Shown here: positions 1-6,422 of the stretch, piece after piece
How the letters are laid out: each line of letters starts with the position of its first letter
Numbering within the stretch: the first letter of the stretch is position 1
Origin: an uncultured Eubacteriales bacterium
GTDB taxonomy: Bacteria > Bacillota > Clostridia > Christensenellales > DTU072
Assembly: GCA_902766325.1 (NCBI GenBank)
Contig: CACXDF010000069.1
Span: forward strand, 1-7,087
Length of the DNA: 7,087 bases
Reading direction: 5' to 3'
Notes under the pieces: generated by a model
What the model was told of the DNA's origin: nothing
What the model saw: only the letters and a program-made list of their open reading frames with translations
Database searches by the model: none
Translations under genes and position numbers: made by a program

Positions 1-546
1 GAACTGACCGACGACAAGATCGGCGCGACCATCGAATATATGAAGGAGATCGGCAATAAGAACGTCGTTATCCCCGGCGCTCCGATCGGCAATAAGGCGC
101 AACAGGACGCGACGCTCGCTCGTATCAACGTCGTTCAACCGATTTTGGAGAAAGAAGGTCTTACGCTGTCTTTCCATAATCACTCGCATGAATTTGCCAA
201 AAAGCTGTTTACGCCCGTGTTCTATCCTCGTTTGACGGGAGAAACATCCTGCTGTCTCGAGGTGGATACCTTCTGGGCGTTCAACGCCGGCATCGACCCT
301 GTCGAGCATATCGAAAAGTATGCCGCTCGCATCCATCTGATCCACCTGAAAGACGGTTTTAAGAAAAAGCGTTTCAAGCCGGCGCAGGGTATGAGCCTCG
401 GCTCGGGCGAAGCCCCCGTTGAAGCGGTGGTCAACAAGGCGATCGAGCTTGGATTCGGTATCGTCGTGGAGAGCGAAACGCAAAAGCCGGACGGCATTTC
501 CGAAGTCAAACGCTGTATCGACTATCTCAAGTCGCTCAATAAGTAA
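1..546 (+). CDS. Sugar phosphate isomerase/epimerase, xylose isomerase-like TIM barrel (5' partial)
   Basis: The frame is open from the first base, so the start lies outside the window; 181 residues are visible of a family usually about 250-290 long. The sequence fits the xylose isomerase-like TIM-barrel family (IolE/hydroxypyruvate isomerase/AP endonuclease 2 fold), cytoplasmic enzymes that use a divalent metal to isomerise or epimerise sugars or sugar derivatives. Visible family signatures, numbered from the window edge, are an FHNHSHEF strand (59-65) matching the usual HNHxxEF, an LEVDTFW strand with D89, IHLIHLKDG with H112/H115 and D118, and a C-terminal VVESE strand with E157. The acidic and histidine residues are the likely metal and substrate ligands. 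Substrate cannot be told from the sequence. Neighbouring genes give no pathway link: a terminator follows directly, and any operon partners lie upstream of the window. Family call is firm; exact function is open. Confidence 0.85.
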   Translation, partial: ELTDDKIGATIEYMKEIGNKNVVIPGAPIGNKAQQDATLARINVVQPILEKEGLTLSFHNHSHEFAKKLFTPVFYPRLTGETSCCLEVDTFWAFNAGIDPVEHIEKYAARIHLIHLKDGFKKKRFKPAQGMSLGSGEAPVEAVVNKAIELGFGIVVESETQKPDGISEVKRCIDYLKSLNK

Positions 547-564
547 AAAACGCAATTAAAAAGC

Positions 565-592
565 GCCTTTCCGAGAGGAAAGGCTTTTTTTT
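565..592 (+). terminator. Rho-independent terminator after the isomerase gene
   Basis: A perfect 8-bp stem (GCCTTTCC, 565-572, with GGAAAGGC, 577-584) closes a GAGA tetraloop and is followed by eight T (585-592). It begins 18 nt after the stop codon of the isomerase, so it ends that transcription unit and isolates it from the genes to the right. Confidence 0.92.
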
Positions 593-682
593 AGATAAGC
601 GTTAAGCAGCCGCATGCGATTTTTCGTTTACGGCTCTCTTTGTTTTCGTGTCGTACGTCGGAATTGCGGATTTATTACTTCA

Positions 683-711
683 TTGACAGAATAAGTTATG
701 CGTGATATGAT
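683..711 (+). promoter_or_regulatory. Near-consensus housekeeping sigma promoter with extended -10
   Basis: TTGACA (683-688) is a perfect -35 box. A 17-nt spacer leads to TATGAT (706-711), one mismatch from TATAAT, and TG at 703-704 adds an extended -10 (TGnTATGAT). Expected transcription start is near 718, which gives a leader of only about 15 nt before the ATG at 733, just enough for the ribosome binding site. The match suggests strong basal transcription of the miniprotein/aminotransferase unit. I see no operator-like palindrome around it. Confidence 0.82.
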
Positions 712-732
712 TATAAAAAACGGAGGTGCGAT

Positions 733-918
733 ATGCCGAGAGGTTTTTTCGGCCGTCGGGACGGTGTGAGAAACAGCGCGAGCGAGTTGGAAGGGTGCTT
801 AGGCATCAAGATCGGGAACGCCGGTTGTTCTTTGGGATGCGTCGTTCTTTTCGGGATCGTCGCGATCGTGGCGACGGTCGTCGTATTATTATTGAAGTTT
901 AAATTTCATCTTTTTTAA
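733..918 (+). CDS. 61-residue single-span membrane miniprotein, unknown function
   Basis: I do not recognise this protein. It has a strong ribosome binding site (GGAGG, 722-726, 6 nt before the ATG) directly downstream of a near-consensus promoter, which argues that it is truly expressed. The N-terminal third is polar, basic and glycine-rich (R3, R8, R9, R13). Residues about 33-54 form one long hydrophobic segment of V, L, I and A, and a short basic tail follows (K55, K57, H59). Three cysteines sit just before or at the start of the membrane segment (C22, C32, C36). There is no cleavable signal peptide, since the hydrophobic part is C-terminal, so a tail-anchored or single-pass inner membrane protein is the likeliest form. 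Topology cannot be settled because both flanks are positive. The aminotransferase gene starts 27 nt downstream with no terminator between, so the two are probably co-transcribed. A role as a membrane tether, small toxin-like peptide or peptide precursor is possible but unsupported. Confidence 0.68.
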   Translation: MPRGFFGRRDGVRNSASELEGCLGIKIGNAGCSLGCVVLFGIVAIVATVVVLLLKFKFHLF

Positions 919-931
919 GAATAATCTTTTT

Positions 932-935
932 GAGG
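932..935 (+). promoter_or_regulatory. Ribosome binding site that fixes the GTG start of the aminotransferase
   Basis: GAGG at 932-935 lies 10 nt before the GTG at 946, a slightly long spacing filled with A residues. An in-frame TGA at 931-933 rules out any earlier start, and the first in-frame ATG lies about 100 codons inside the conserved fold, so GTG at 946 is the only sensible start. Confidence 0.7.
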
Positions 936-945
936 CGAAAAAAAA

Positions 946-2190
946 GTGACGACGGAAGAGCGTTTAGAGTCCAACGTGAGATATTATTGTCGTAAGTTTC
1001 CCGCGCGGTTTGACCGGGCGAAGGGTTGTTATTTATTTGCGGGGGATAAAAGTTATCTCGATTTCTTTTCCGGAGCGGGCGCGCTCAATTACGGTCACAA
1101 TAACGAATCGATCAAACAAAAATTGATCGAATATATCCAAAACGACGGTATTATCCAGTCGCTCGATTTGGACACCGTCGCAACGGAAAATTTTTTGCGT
1201 TCTTTTTCCGAAATTGTCCTTCAGCCGCGCGAGCTTGATTATAAAATAATGTTCTGCGGACCGACGGGGACTAACGCCGTTGAGGCGGCGCTTAAGCTCG
1301 CAAAAAAGGTTACCGGACGAAACGGCGTCGTCGCTTTTTCCGGTTCTTTCCATGGTATGACCGCCGGGAGCATGGCTGTAAGCTGGTCTCGTTACAAGCA
1401 GCTTCAAGGGGCTGATTTCGACGTGACTTTCGCACCGTATCCGTTTAGTCCGGACGACGCATCCGATTCTTTAGGGTATCTGAAAAACGCTTTTTCGGAT
1501 GACAAATCAGGCAAACAACGTCCTGCGGCTGTCATTTTGGAAACGGTACAGGCGGAAGGCGGCGTGATAGTCTCGGACAGCAAGTGGCTCTTTGACTTAG
1601 CTTCGCTTTGCAAAGAATACGGCGTCCTTCTTATTGTCGACGACGTACAAGTCGGATGCGGTCGGACGGGCAACTTTTTTTCGTTCGAGCGGGCGGGGAT
1701 CGTCCCCGATATAGTGGCTTTGGCTAAGTCGATCGGCGGATACGGCCTGCCGCTGTCTCTTCTTTTATTCAAGCCCGGTTGCGACCTTTGGAGACCGGGT
1801 GAACATAACGGCACTTTCCGTGCGACTCAACTTTCCGTAGTCGCCGCGACGGCGGCTCTTGAATATTATAAAAACGACGATCTTATGAAAAAAGTGCGAG
1901 AAGATTGCCTTTTTATCGAACGTTTTTTCGACGAAGAGATCGCGCCTGTCGATCCGAGGATATCCCGTCGCGGGATCGGTCTCATTCACGGACTTGATTT
2001 TTCCGCGGTAGGCGAAGGCGTTGCCGAACGGGTAAGAGCGGAATGCTTTTTACGCGGGCTTGTGATCGAAACGTCCGGAAGAAGATCGAGCGTTCTTAAA
2101 TTATTACCGCCTCTCGTCATCGAAAAAGAGGAATTAAGACGCGGACTTACGATCATTCGCGATTCGATTAAACAGATACTTATCGGGTAG
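946..2190 (+). CDS. EctB-like class III aminotransferase (diaminobutyrate--2-oxoglutarate transaminase family)
   Basis: This is a 414-residue PLP-dependent class III (fold type I) aminotransferase, close to the usual EctB length of about 420. The best match by eye is EctB/Dat, which interconverts L-aspartate 4-semialdehyde plus glutamate with L-2,4-diaminobutyrate plus 2-oxoglutarate. Supporting signatures are FFSGAGALNYGHNN near 40-53, GPTGTNAVEAALKLAKK from G105 (PLP phosphate loop), FHGMT with H136 (PLP ring stacking), VDDVQVGCGRTG with D232 (PLP nitrogen), ALAKSIGGYGLP with K261 (Schiff-base lysine) and PGEHNGTFR at 284-292. All expected catalytic residues are present. The protein is cytoplasmic. 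No ectA, ectC, diaminobutyrate decarboxylase or synthetase gene is adjacent: a terminator lies to the left and a promoter for a sugar hydrolase to the right, so the only partner is the membrane miniprotein. Reaction is inferred from family resemblance; a related omega-amino donor such as ornithine, lysine or GABA remains possible. Codon choice looks somewhat richer in TTT, TTA and CTT than in the following gene, a weak hint of separate ancestry. Confidence 0.85.
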   Translation: MTTEERLESNVRYYCRKFPARFDRAKGCYLFAGDKSYLDFFSGAGALNYGHNNESIKQKLIEYIQNDGIIQSLDLDTVATENFLRSFSEIVLQPRELDYKIMFCGPTGTNAVEAALKLAKKVTGRNGVVAFSGSFHGMTAGSMAVSWSRYKQLQGADFDVTFAPYPFSPDDASDSLGYLKNAFSDDKSGKQRPAAVILETVQAEGGVIVSDSKWLFDLASLCKEYGVLLIVDDVQVGCGRTGNFFSFERAGIVPDIVALAKSIGGYGLPLSLLLFKPGCDLWRPGEHNGTFRATQLSVVAATAALEYYKNDDLMKKVREDCLFIERFFDEEIAPVDPRISRRGIGLIHGLDFSAVGEGVAERVRAECFLRGLVIETSGRRSSVLKLLPPLVIEKEELRRGLTIIRDSIKQILIG

Positions 2191-2202
2191 TTTCCCGTAT
2201 AA

Positions 2203-2218
2203 TTTTGCTATTGCAAAA
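2203..2218. promoter_or_regulatory. 16-bp perfect inverted repeat over the -35 box, candidate operator
   Basis: TTTTGC (2203-2208) and GCAAAA (2213-2218) are perfect inverted arms around a TATT centre. The right arm contains the proposed -35 box of the alpha-glucosidase promoter. A dimeric sugar-responsive repressor bound here would block polymerase. It has no T-run after it and a weak A/T-rich stem, so it is a poor terminator. It could also be chance in A/T-rich DNA; the regulator is unknown. Confidence 0.35.
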
Positions 2219-2239
2219 ATATTGATTTTATATTAGAAT
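2211..2239 (+). promoter_or_regulatory. Probable promoter of the alpha-glucosidase gene
   Basis: TTGCAA (2211-2216, four of six matches to TTGACA) and TAGAAT (2234-2239, five of six matches to TATAAT) are 17 nt apart. This predicts a transcription start near 2246 and a leader of about 22 nt carrying the AAAGGAG ribosome binding site (2254-2260). No clear terminator separates the aminotransferase from this gene, so some read-through is also likely. Confidence 0.6.
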
Positions 2240-2267
2240 ATACGTACAAAACCAAAGGAGAAAAGGG

Positions 2268-3938
2268 ATGGAAAGAACACGTTGGTATAAGGACGCGGTG
2301 ATCTATCAGATATATCCGCGTAGTTTTTGCGACAGTAACGGCGACGGTATCGGCGATATCCGCGGTATCATCAGCAAACTCGATTATTTAAAAGAGCTGG
2401 GTGTGACCTGCGTATGGCTCTCGCCTTGCTATAAGTCACCCAACGACGATAACGGTTACGATATCAGCAACTACCGCGATATCATGGACGAATTCGGCAC
2501 GCTCGAGGACTGGCAGGAAATGGTGGACGGAATGCACGCGCGCGGCATCAAGCTCGTGATGGATCTTGTCGTTAACCATACCAGTGACGAACACGAATGG
2601 TTCAAGCAGTCCCGCTCTTCGAAGGATAACCCATATCGCGATTATTATTTCTGGCGGAAAGGTCGCGGCAAGGACGGCAAGAAACCCCCGAATAACTGGT
2701 CTTCCCGTTTTTCCGGATCGGCGTGGGAGTATGACGAGACGACGGGTGAGTTTTATTTGCATTTATTCAGTAAAAAACAGCCCGACCTCAACTGGGATAA
2801 CCCCAAGGTCAGACAGGAAGTAGCCGACATTTGCAATTATTGGTTCGAGAAGGGCGTCGACGGCTTCCGTTGCGACGTTATTATTTATATTTCCAAAGAA
2901 GCGGGATTACCGAACGGAAAGTTCAATCCCATGCTTTGCGGCGACGAACATTTTGTGATCGGTCCGCATTATCACGAATACATTCACGAATTGTACGAAA
3001 AGAGTTGGTCCAAGTACGACTGCATGACGGTCGGCGAAGGACAGGGGATCAAGCGTAAGGATGCCGAATCGATGGTCGCGGAAGACAGAGAAGAATTGGA
3101 TTGTATCTTCACGTTCGAGCATCAGGAGTGCGACGCCGTATTGACCGCCGTGCCGCGTCCGTTTAAGCTGTCGAGATTGAAGAAAATTTTGAACAATTGG
3201 CAGCATCTGCCGGATAACTGCTGGAACAGTCTTTTCCTGGAAAATCACGACTATTCCCGCTCTCTGCCGCGTTTCGGCAAAGTCGAATATCGTAAACAGG
3301 TGGCAAAGATGCTGGCTATCGTTATGCAATGCCAAAAAGGTACGCCGTACGTATATCAGGGCGAAGAGATCGGTATGTCCAATATCGAAGGGCTGGACAG
3401 AAAGGACTATAAAGATATCGTTTCCATCAATATCTACGACCTTGCCAAAAAGATATTCCCGCCTCTTGTTCCCGTCGTTCGTTGGGCGCTCAGAAAGCGC
3501 GCCCGCGATAACGCGCGTACGCCTATGCAGTGGTCTGCCGCCGAGAACGCCGGTTTTACTACCGGCACGCCGTGGATGATGGTCAACCCCAACTACACCG
3601 AAGTCAACGTCGAGCAGCAACAGGGCGATCCCGATTCTATTTTGAACTTTTATAAAAAGATGATCGCTTACAGAAAGGGTAACGAAGTGATCCGTTACGG
3701 CACCTTCGAAGAATACTATCCGAAGAGTGAAAAGATATTCTGCTACGAAAGAAATTATAACGGAAAGCGCCTCTTTATCGTGGCCAGTTTTTCCGATAAA
3801 AACGTCTCTTTCAAAGTGCCGAAAGGATATGCGTTCAAGAGCAGTAAGCTCGTCCTGAATAACTATGACGATGCGCCGGTCGCTCTGTCTTCGTACGTTT
3901 TGCGTCCCTACGAAGCCGTCGTATACGAAGTGGAATAA
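2268..3938 (+). CDS. GH13 alpha-glucosidase, oligo-1,6-glucosidase type
   Basis: The 556-residue protein is almost the same length as Bacillus oligo-1,6-glucosidases (about 558) and is complete. It lacks a signal peptide, so it acts in the cytoplasm, releasing glucose from imported isomalto-oligosaccharides, panose or short dextrins. Visible parts are a calcium loop DSNGDGIGD (D22, N24, D26, D30), conserved region I DLVVNH (99-104), region V QPDLNW (171-176), region II GFRCDV with nucleophile D203, region III TVGEG with acid/base E257, region IV ENHDYSR with D328 and R331, the RDNARTPMQW signature of this subfamily, and a C-terminal beta domain. Val204 right after the nucleophile is the residue linked to alpha-1,6 preference in this group; QPDLNW rather than QADLNW argues against trehalose-6-phosphate hydrolase. 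Unusual are Cys202, where Met is common, and Tyr329, where Gln or Leu usually follows NHD. Start is supported by AAAGGAG 7 nt upstream. No transporter or regulator gene is adjacent. Confidence 0.93.
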   Translation: MERTRWYKDAVIYQIYPRSFCDSNGDGIGDIRGIISKLDYLKELGVTCVWLSPCYKSPNDDNGYDISNYRDIMDEFGTLEDWQEMVDGMHARGIKLVMDLVVNHTSDEHEWFKQSRSSKDNPYRDYYFWRKGRGKDGKKPPNNWSSRFSGSAWEYDETTGEFYLHLFSKKQPDLNWDNPKVRQEVADICNYWFEKGVDGFRCDVIIYISKEAGLPNGKFNPMLCGDEHFVIGPHYHEYIHELYEKSWSKYDCMTVGEGQGIKRKDAESMVAEDREELDCIFTFEHQECDAVLTAVPRPFKLSRLKKILNNWQHLPDNCWNSLFLENHDYSRSLPRFGKVEYRKQVAKMLAIVMQCQKGTPYVYQGEEIGMSNIEGLDRKDYKDIVSINIYDLAKKIFPPLVPVVRWALRKRARDNARTPMQWSAAENAGFTTGTPWMMVNPNYTEVNVEQQQGDPDSILNFYKKMIAYRKGNEVIRYGTFEEYYPKSEKIFCYERNYNGKRLFIVASFSDKNVSFKVPKGYAFKSSKLVLNNYDDAPVALSSYVLRPYEAVVYEVE

Positions 3939-3964
3939 GTAGATTTTTAAACATAAAAAGGTAT

Positions 3965-3999
3965 AAAAAAAGACTTGTCGGAACGGACAAGTCTTTTTT
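3965..3999. terminator. Bidirectional rho-independent terminator between convergent genes
   Basis: AGACTTGTC (3971-3979) pairs perfectly with GACAAGTCT (3986-3994) around a 6-nt loop. The left arm is preceded by A residues (3965-3970) and the right arm followed by T residues (3995-3999). The hairpin therefore has a U-tract in both directions. It lies 26 nt after the alpha-glucosidase stop and 17 nt after the end of the convergent lipoprotein gene, so it can end both transcripts. Confidence 0.93.
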
Positions 4000-4016
4000 A
4001 TTCGGATCGGTAATAA

Positions 4017-5570
4017 TTATTTTTCTTCCACCTTGCCGGAAGAGATCAGATCGACCAGTTTTTCGCCGTCGATCTTGCCGATGAGTTTTCCGCCGGCTTT
4101 CTTTTCGGCGTTATTCTTATCGTTATCGTTTTGCAAGATGTGATAGTACGGGAGCGCGCCGTCGCCGACGTCGGAGTTGAGATAGAAGACGGCTTTTGCG
4201 GCGGTAGTATCGTTCGCTTCGTAGTAGTACAGGTCGCTCACCTCGTAGGTGGTGTAGGACGAATTGTAATTGAAGTAGTAGAACACGGCTACGTTTTCGA
4301 TGGCGATCTTATATTCGCCGTTTACTTTGTTGAACAACTTGATGTAGTTGAGCGCCGTATAAGTCTTGCTGTCGATGGAAGGAGAAGTGGTGAAATAAGC
4401 GTATACCTCGTTCTCGTTTTCGTATACGTCTACGATCGCGGTCGCGCCGTTTACGGTATAAGAAGCAAAAGCTCCGTTTTCATCGGTGGGATCGGGATTG
4501 GCCATACGCTTGGCGACGCCGTTGGAGAACGTGTCGTAGATGTCAAACTTTTTGTCGTGGTAGGCTAAGATCAAATTGCCGTTTCCGAGGCAATAAAAGT
4601 TATCGTACGTGGTCGTTTCGGTTTCGGAAGTCATACGAAATTCGGAACTGCTGTCATAAACGGGGTTGGCCTTGGGGAAAGAACAGAGATAATATCCGTT
4701 TTCGAGGTTGTTGGTGCTATTGTCGTCTTTGGTGTAGAACAGCCAGACAGAACTGTCGGTTTCACGGATGGCCTTAATGGTCGTCGTGAAGAGGAGACCG
4801 TTTCTGTTGTAGATCTCGGAAGACAACAAGAGAGAGGTCTTTCCGGTCCGGAAGTCGAACAACTTAACGAGATAGTCGGATGACGCATCCGTTTTGCGAT
4901 CGTGATTATAAGTGGTATAGACGACGTAGTTTTCCGAGAAGTTATAGGCGATGACGTGATTGCTTTCGATGGTAACGTCGGTCATATCGTCGAGTTTGAT
5001 GGCCATTAAACGGTTGTTGCTTTCTTCGTCTTTGGAAGTATAAACGAGATAGTTGCCGGAAACGCGGAAGACGGTGGAGTTGTCGGAAAACTCTTTTAAA
5101 GTCTCCGTCCCGGTACCGTCTATCTTCGTGCGCATCAAAACGCCTTCGTTCGTCTTATATTCGCGCTTGCCGTTTTTATCGACGCTGGTGGTATGATAGT
5201 AGATATAACCGTTTGCGATATAGATACCGCCGTTGGTCGTGTCTCCGCCGTAGACGTTTTTCGGAACGACGACCCGGAAAGAGTCGTAATCGAGAGCAAG
5301 ACCGTCCTGGCCTTTTTTGATCTCTACGCGGCAGATAGCGCCGGTTTTGACGTCGCCGAAAGTGTTAAGCGCGGCTTCGCCGGCATAACCGTTGATAAAA
5401 TACAAATAATTCCCGTACTGTACCGCTACGCCGCCGTTGGAAGTGACCTTGGGAAACGTCGCGTCCGTTTGGACGGCGTCCCATTTGGTATTCTCCGTGC
5501 ATGCCGCAAAAAGGCAACATACCATCAGGACTAATGCGAGGATAAGTACGATCTTGTTACTTTTTTTCAT
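4017..5570 (-). CDS. Surface lipoprotein with beta-propeller-like repeats, unknown function
   Basis: The 517-residue product begins with a lysine-rich n-region (KKSNK), a hydrophobic core (7-23) and a lipobox-like FAAC with C24 as the likely lipidated cysteine, so it should be anchored to the outer face of the cell membrane. The mature part shows about eight similar aromatic strands of the form (G/E)NxLYFx: near 52-59, 118-126, 170-178, 211-219, 273-280, 330-337, 386-393 and 444-450, spaced 41-66 residues apart. This resembles the blades of seven- or eight-bladed beta-propellers, like DUF5050-type proteins of Clostridia; the family name is an impression only. No catalytic motif is recognised; binding of a polysaccharide or protein, or a scaffolding role, is plausible. 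The chain ends in a lysine- and glutamate-rich tail (from about 481). The ATG has a GGAGAGG ribosome binding site and its own promoter. BirA lies upstream on the same strand without an obvious link in function. Confidence 0.82.
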   Translation of the reverse strand: MKKSNKIVLILALVLMVCCLFAACTENTKWDAVQTDATFPKVTSNGGVAVQYGNYLYFINGYAGEAALNTFGDVKTGAICRVEIKKGQDGLALDYDSFRVVVPKNVYGGDTTNGGIYIANGYIYYHTTSVDKNGKREYKTNEGVLMRTKIDGTGTETLKEFSDNSTVFRVSGNYLVYTSKDEESNNRLMAIKLDDMTDVTIESNHVIAYNFSENYVVYTTYNHDRKTDASSDYLVKLFDFRTGKTSLLLSSEIYNRNGLLFTTTIKAIRETDSSVWLFYTKDDNSTNNLENGYYLCSFPKANPVYDSSSEFRMTSETETTTYDNFYCLGNGNLILAYHDKKFDIYDTFSNGVAKRMANPDPTDENGAFASYTVNGATAIVDVYENENEVYAYFTTSPSIDSKTYTALNYIKLFNKVNGEYKIAIENVAVFYYFNYNSSYTTYEVSDLYYYEANDTTAAKAVFYLNSDVGDGALPYYHILQNDNDKNNAEKKAGGKLIGKIDGEKLVDLISSGKVEEK

Positions 5571-5604
5571 AAGCCTCTCCGATTATAATAGGATAAACAG
5601 TAGT

Positions 5605-5633
5605 ATTATAAACTATTCTCGTCCGAAAATCAA
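5605..5633 (-). promoter_or_regulatory. Promoter of the lipoprotein gene
   Basis: Read on the - strand, TTGATT (5633-5628) and a perfect TATAAT (5610-5605) are separated by 17 nt. The predicted start near 5598 leaves a leader of about 28 nt that includes the GGAGAGG site (5580-5574). It lies in the 96-nt A/T-rich gap after birA, so the lipoprotein can be expressed apart from trmO-birA, although no terminator is seen after birA. Confidence 0.78.
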
Positions 5634-5666
5634 TCTATTTTTAAAATTTAATAATATACGCGAAAA

Positions 5667-6422
5667 TCAGTACAGTCCGTCGACGGAGACTTCGCCGCAT
5701 TCGATCAATTCTTGCCCGCCGTCTTTGTAACGGACGAGCAGACGGCACCTGTCGTCCAGACCGAGAACGACGGCTTCCTTTTTTTGCCCGTCTCGAAGGA
5801 GAGACACCGCTTTTCCGCATATGATCGAGCGCATGACGTAGCGATCGTAGCAGTCTTCGCCGAGGAGGCGCAAATATCGTTCGATAAGATCCGCCGTCAA
5901 TTCTTCGAGGCAATCCTTTTTCGCGGTGAAGACCGTGCCCGCTTTGCTTTCGAGTTCTTCCGGAAAGCCGTCTTTCGGAGGAAAGAGATTGACGCCGATA
6001 CCGACGACGGCATAGGATAACTTGCCGCTATCGTCGAAAGCGCCTTCGGCCAGGATCCCGCAGACTTTTTTGTCGGCGACGAGGACGTCGTTGACCCACT
6101 TGACGGAGGCTTCTCTTCCGCTGAAAAGTTCTACGGTCTCGCAAACGGCCACGGCCGCCGTGGTGGTCAAAAGGTATATGTCCTCCGGCGCGAGATCGGG
6201 ACGAAGCAAAAAGCTGATATAGAGTCCGCAATCTTCCGGCGAAAAAAATCCTCTCCCCATTCTTCCTCTTCCGGCAGTCTGCGTCCCGGCGATGAAGACG
6301 CCTTCTTTTTCGCCGCGTTCGGCGTATTCCTTCGCGACGAGATTCGTGGAAGGTAAAGTCCTGAAATAATGTATTTGGGGTACCGTATCCGGAAGTAAAG
6401 AAGCCAGTTTGTCGCAGTTCAT
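5667..6422 (-). CDS. birA: Biotin--[acetyl-CoA-carboxylase] ligase, monofunctional (no HTH domain)
   Basis: This 251-residue enzyme activates biotin with ATP and transfers it to the lysine of biotin carrier proteins such as acetyl-CoA, pyruvate or oxaloacetate carboxylase subunits in the cytoplasm. The catalytic domain shows PSTN (24-27), the biotinyl-AMP loop GRGRMGR (51-57), KWVND (108-112), KVCGIL (119-124) with the conserved GIL, and GIGVN (141-145). A small C-terminal SH3-like domain covers about 203-247. The protein starts right before the catalytic domain, so the N-terminal winged-helix DNA-binding domain of E. coli-type BirA is absent and it should not itself repress biotin genes. Its ATG overlaps the trmO stop as ATGA; only a weak GGA lies upstream, so translation is probably coupled to trmO. 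The enzyme assignment is firm. Confidence 0.95.
   Translation of the reverse strand: MNCDKLASLLPDTVPQIHYFRTLPSTNLVAKEYAERGEKEGVFIAGTQTAGRGRMGRGFFSPEDCGLYISFLLRPDLAPEDIYLLTTTAAVAVCETVELFSGREASVKWVNDVLVADKKVCGILAEGAFDDSGKLSYAVVGIGVNLFPPKDGFPEELESKAGTVFTAKKDCLEELTADLIERYLRLLGEDCYDRYVMRSIICGKAVSLLRDGQKKEAVVLGLDDRCRLLVRYKDGGQELIECGEVSVDGLY

Noticed and set aside
48..96. 13-bp perfect direct repeat GATCGGCAATAAG at 48-60 and 84-96
   Set aside because: Both copies are in frame inside the isomerase and encode IGNK in different contexts; two short copies only, so coincidence of codon use is likelier than a functional repeat.
593..682. Possible small RNA or riboswitch in the gap before the miniprotein
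   Set aside because: The promoter lies downstream of this stretch and predicts a leader of only about 15 nt, and no paired structure stands out; I see nothing functional in it.
946..2190. A complete ectoine biosynthesis cluster
   Set aside because: Only the EctB-like enzyme is present; the flanking genes are a membrane miniprotein and sugar enzymes, with transcription signals that bound the unit.
2184..2197. CGGG/CCCG mini-hairpin spanning the aminotransferase stop codon
   Set aside because: A 4-bp stem without a T-run is too weak for a terminator.
2907..3620. 237-codon open frame on the - strand inside the alpha-glucosidase gene
   Set aside because: It lies fully antisense to a gene with all GH13 motifs, has no ribosome binding site I can see, and its translation resembles no family; it is a by-product of the codon pattern of the sense gene.
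2268..3938. Trehalose-6-phosphate hydrolase (TreC) as the identity of the GH13 enzyme
   Set aside because: Region V reads QPDLNW instead of the QADLNW typical of TreC, Val follows the nucleophile, and no trehalose PTS or regulator gene is adjacent.
4131..4568. 145-codon open frame on the + strand antisense to the lipoprotein gene
   Set aside because: Translation is a low-complexity V/G/R/D-rich string typical of the reverse of a Tyr/Thr/Asn-rich coding region; no start signals.
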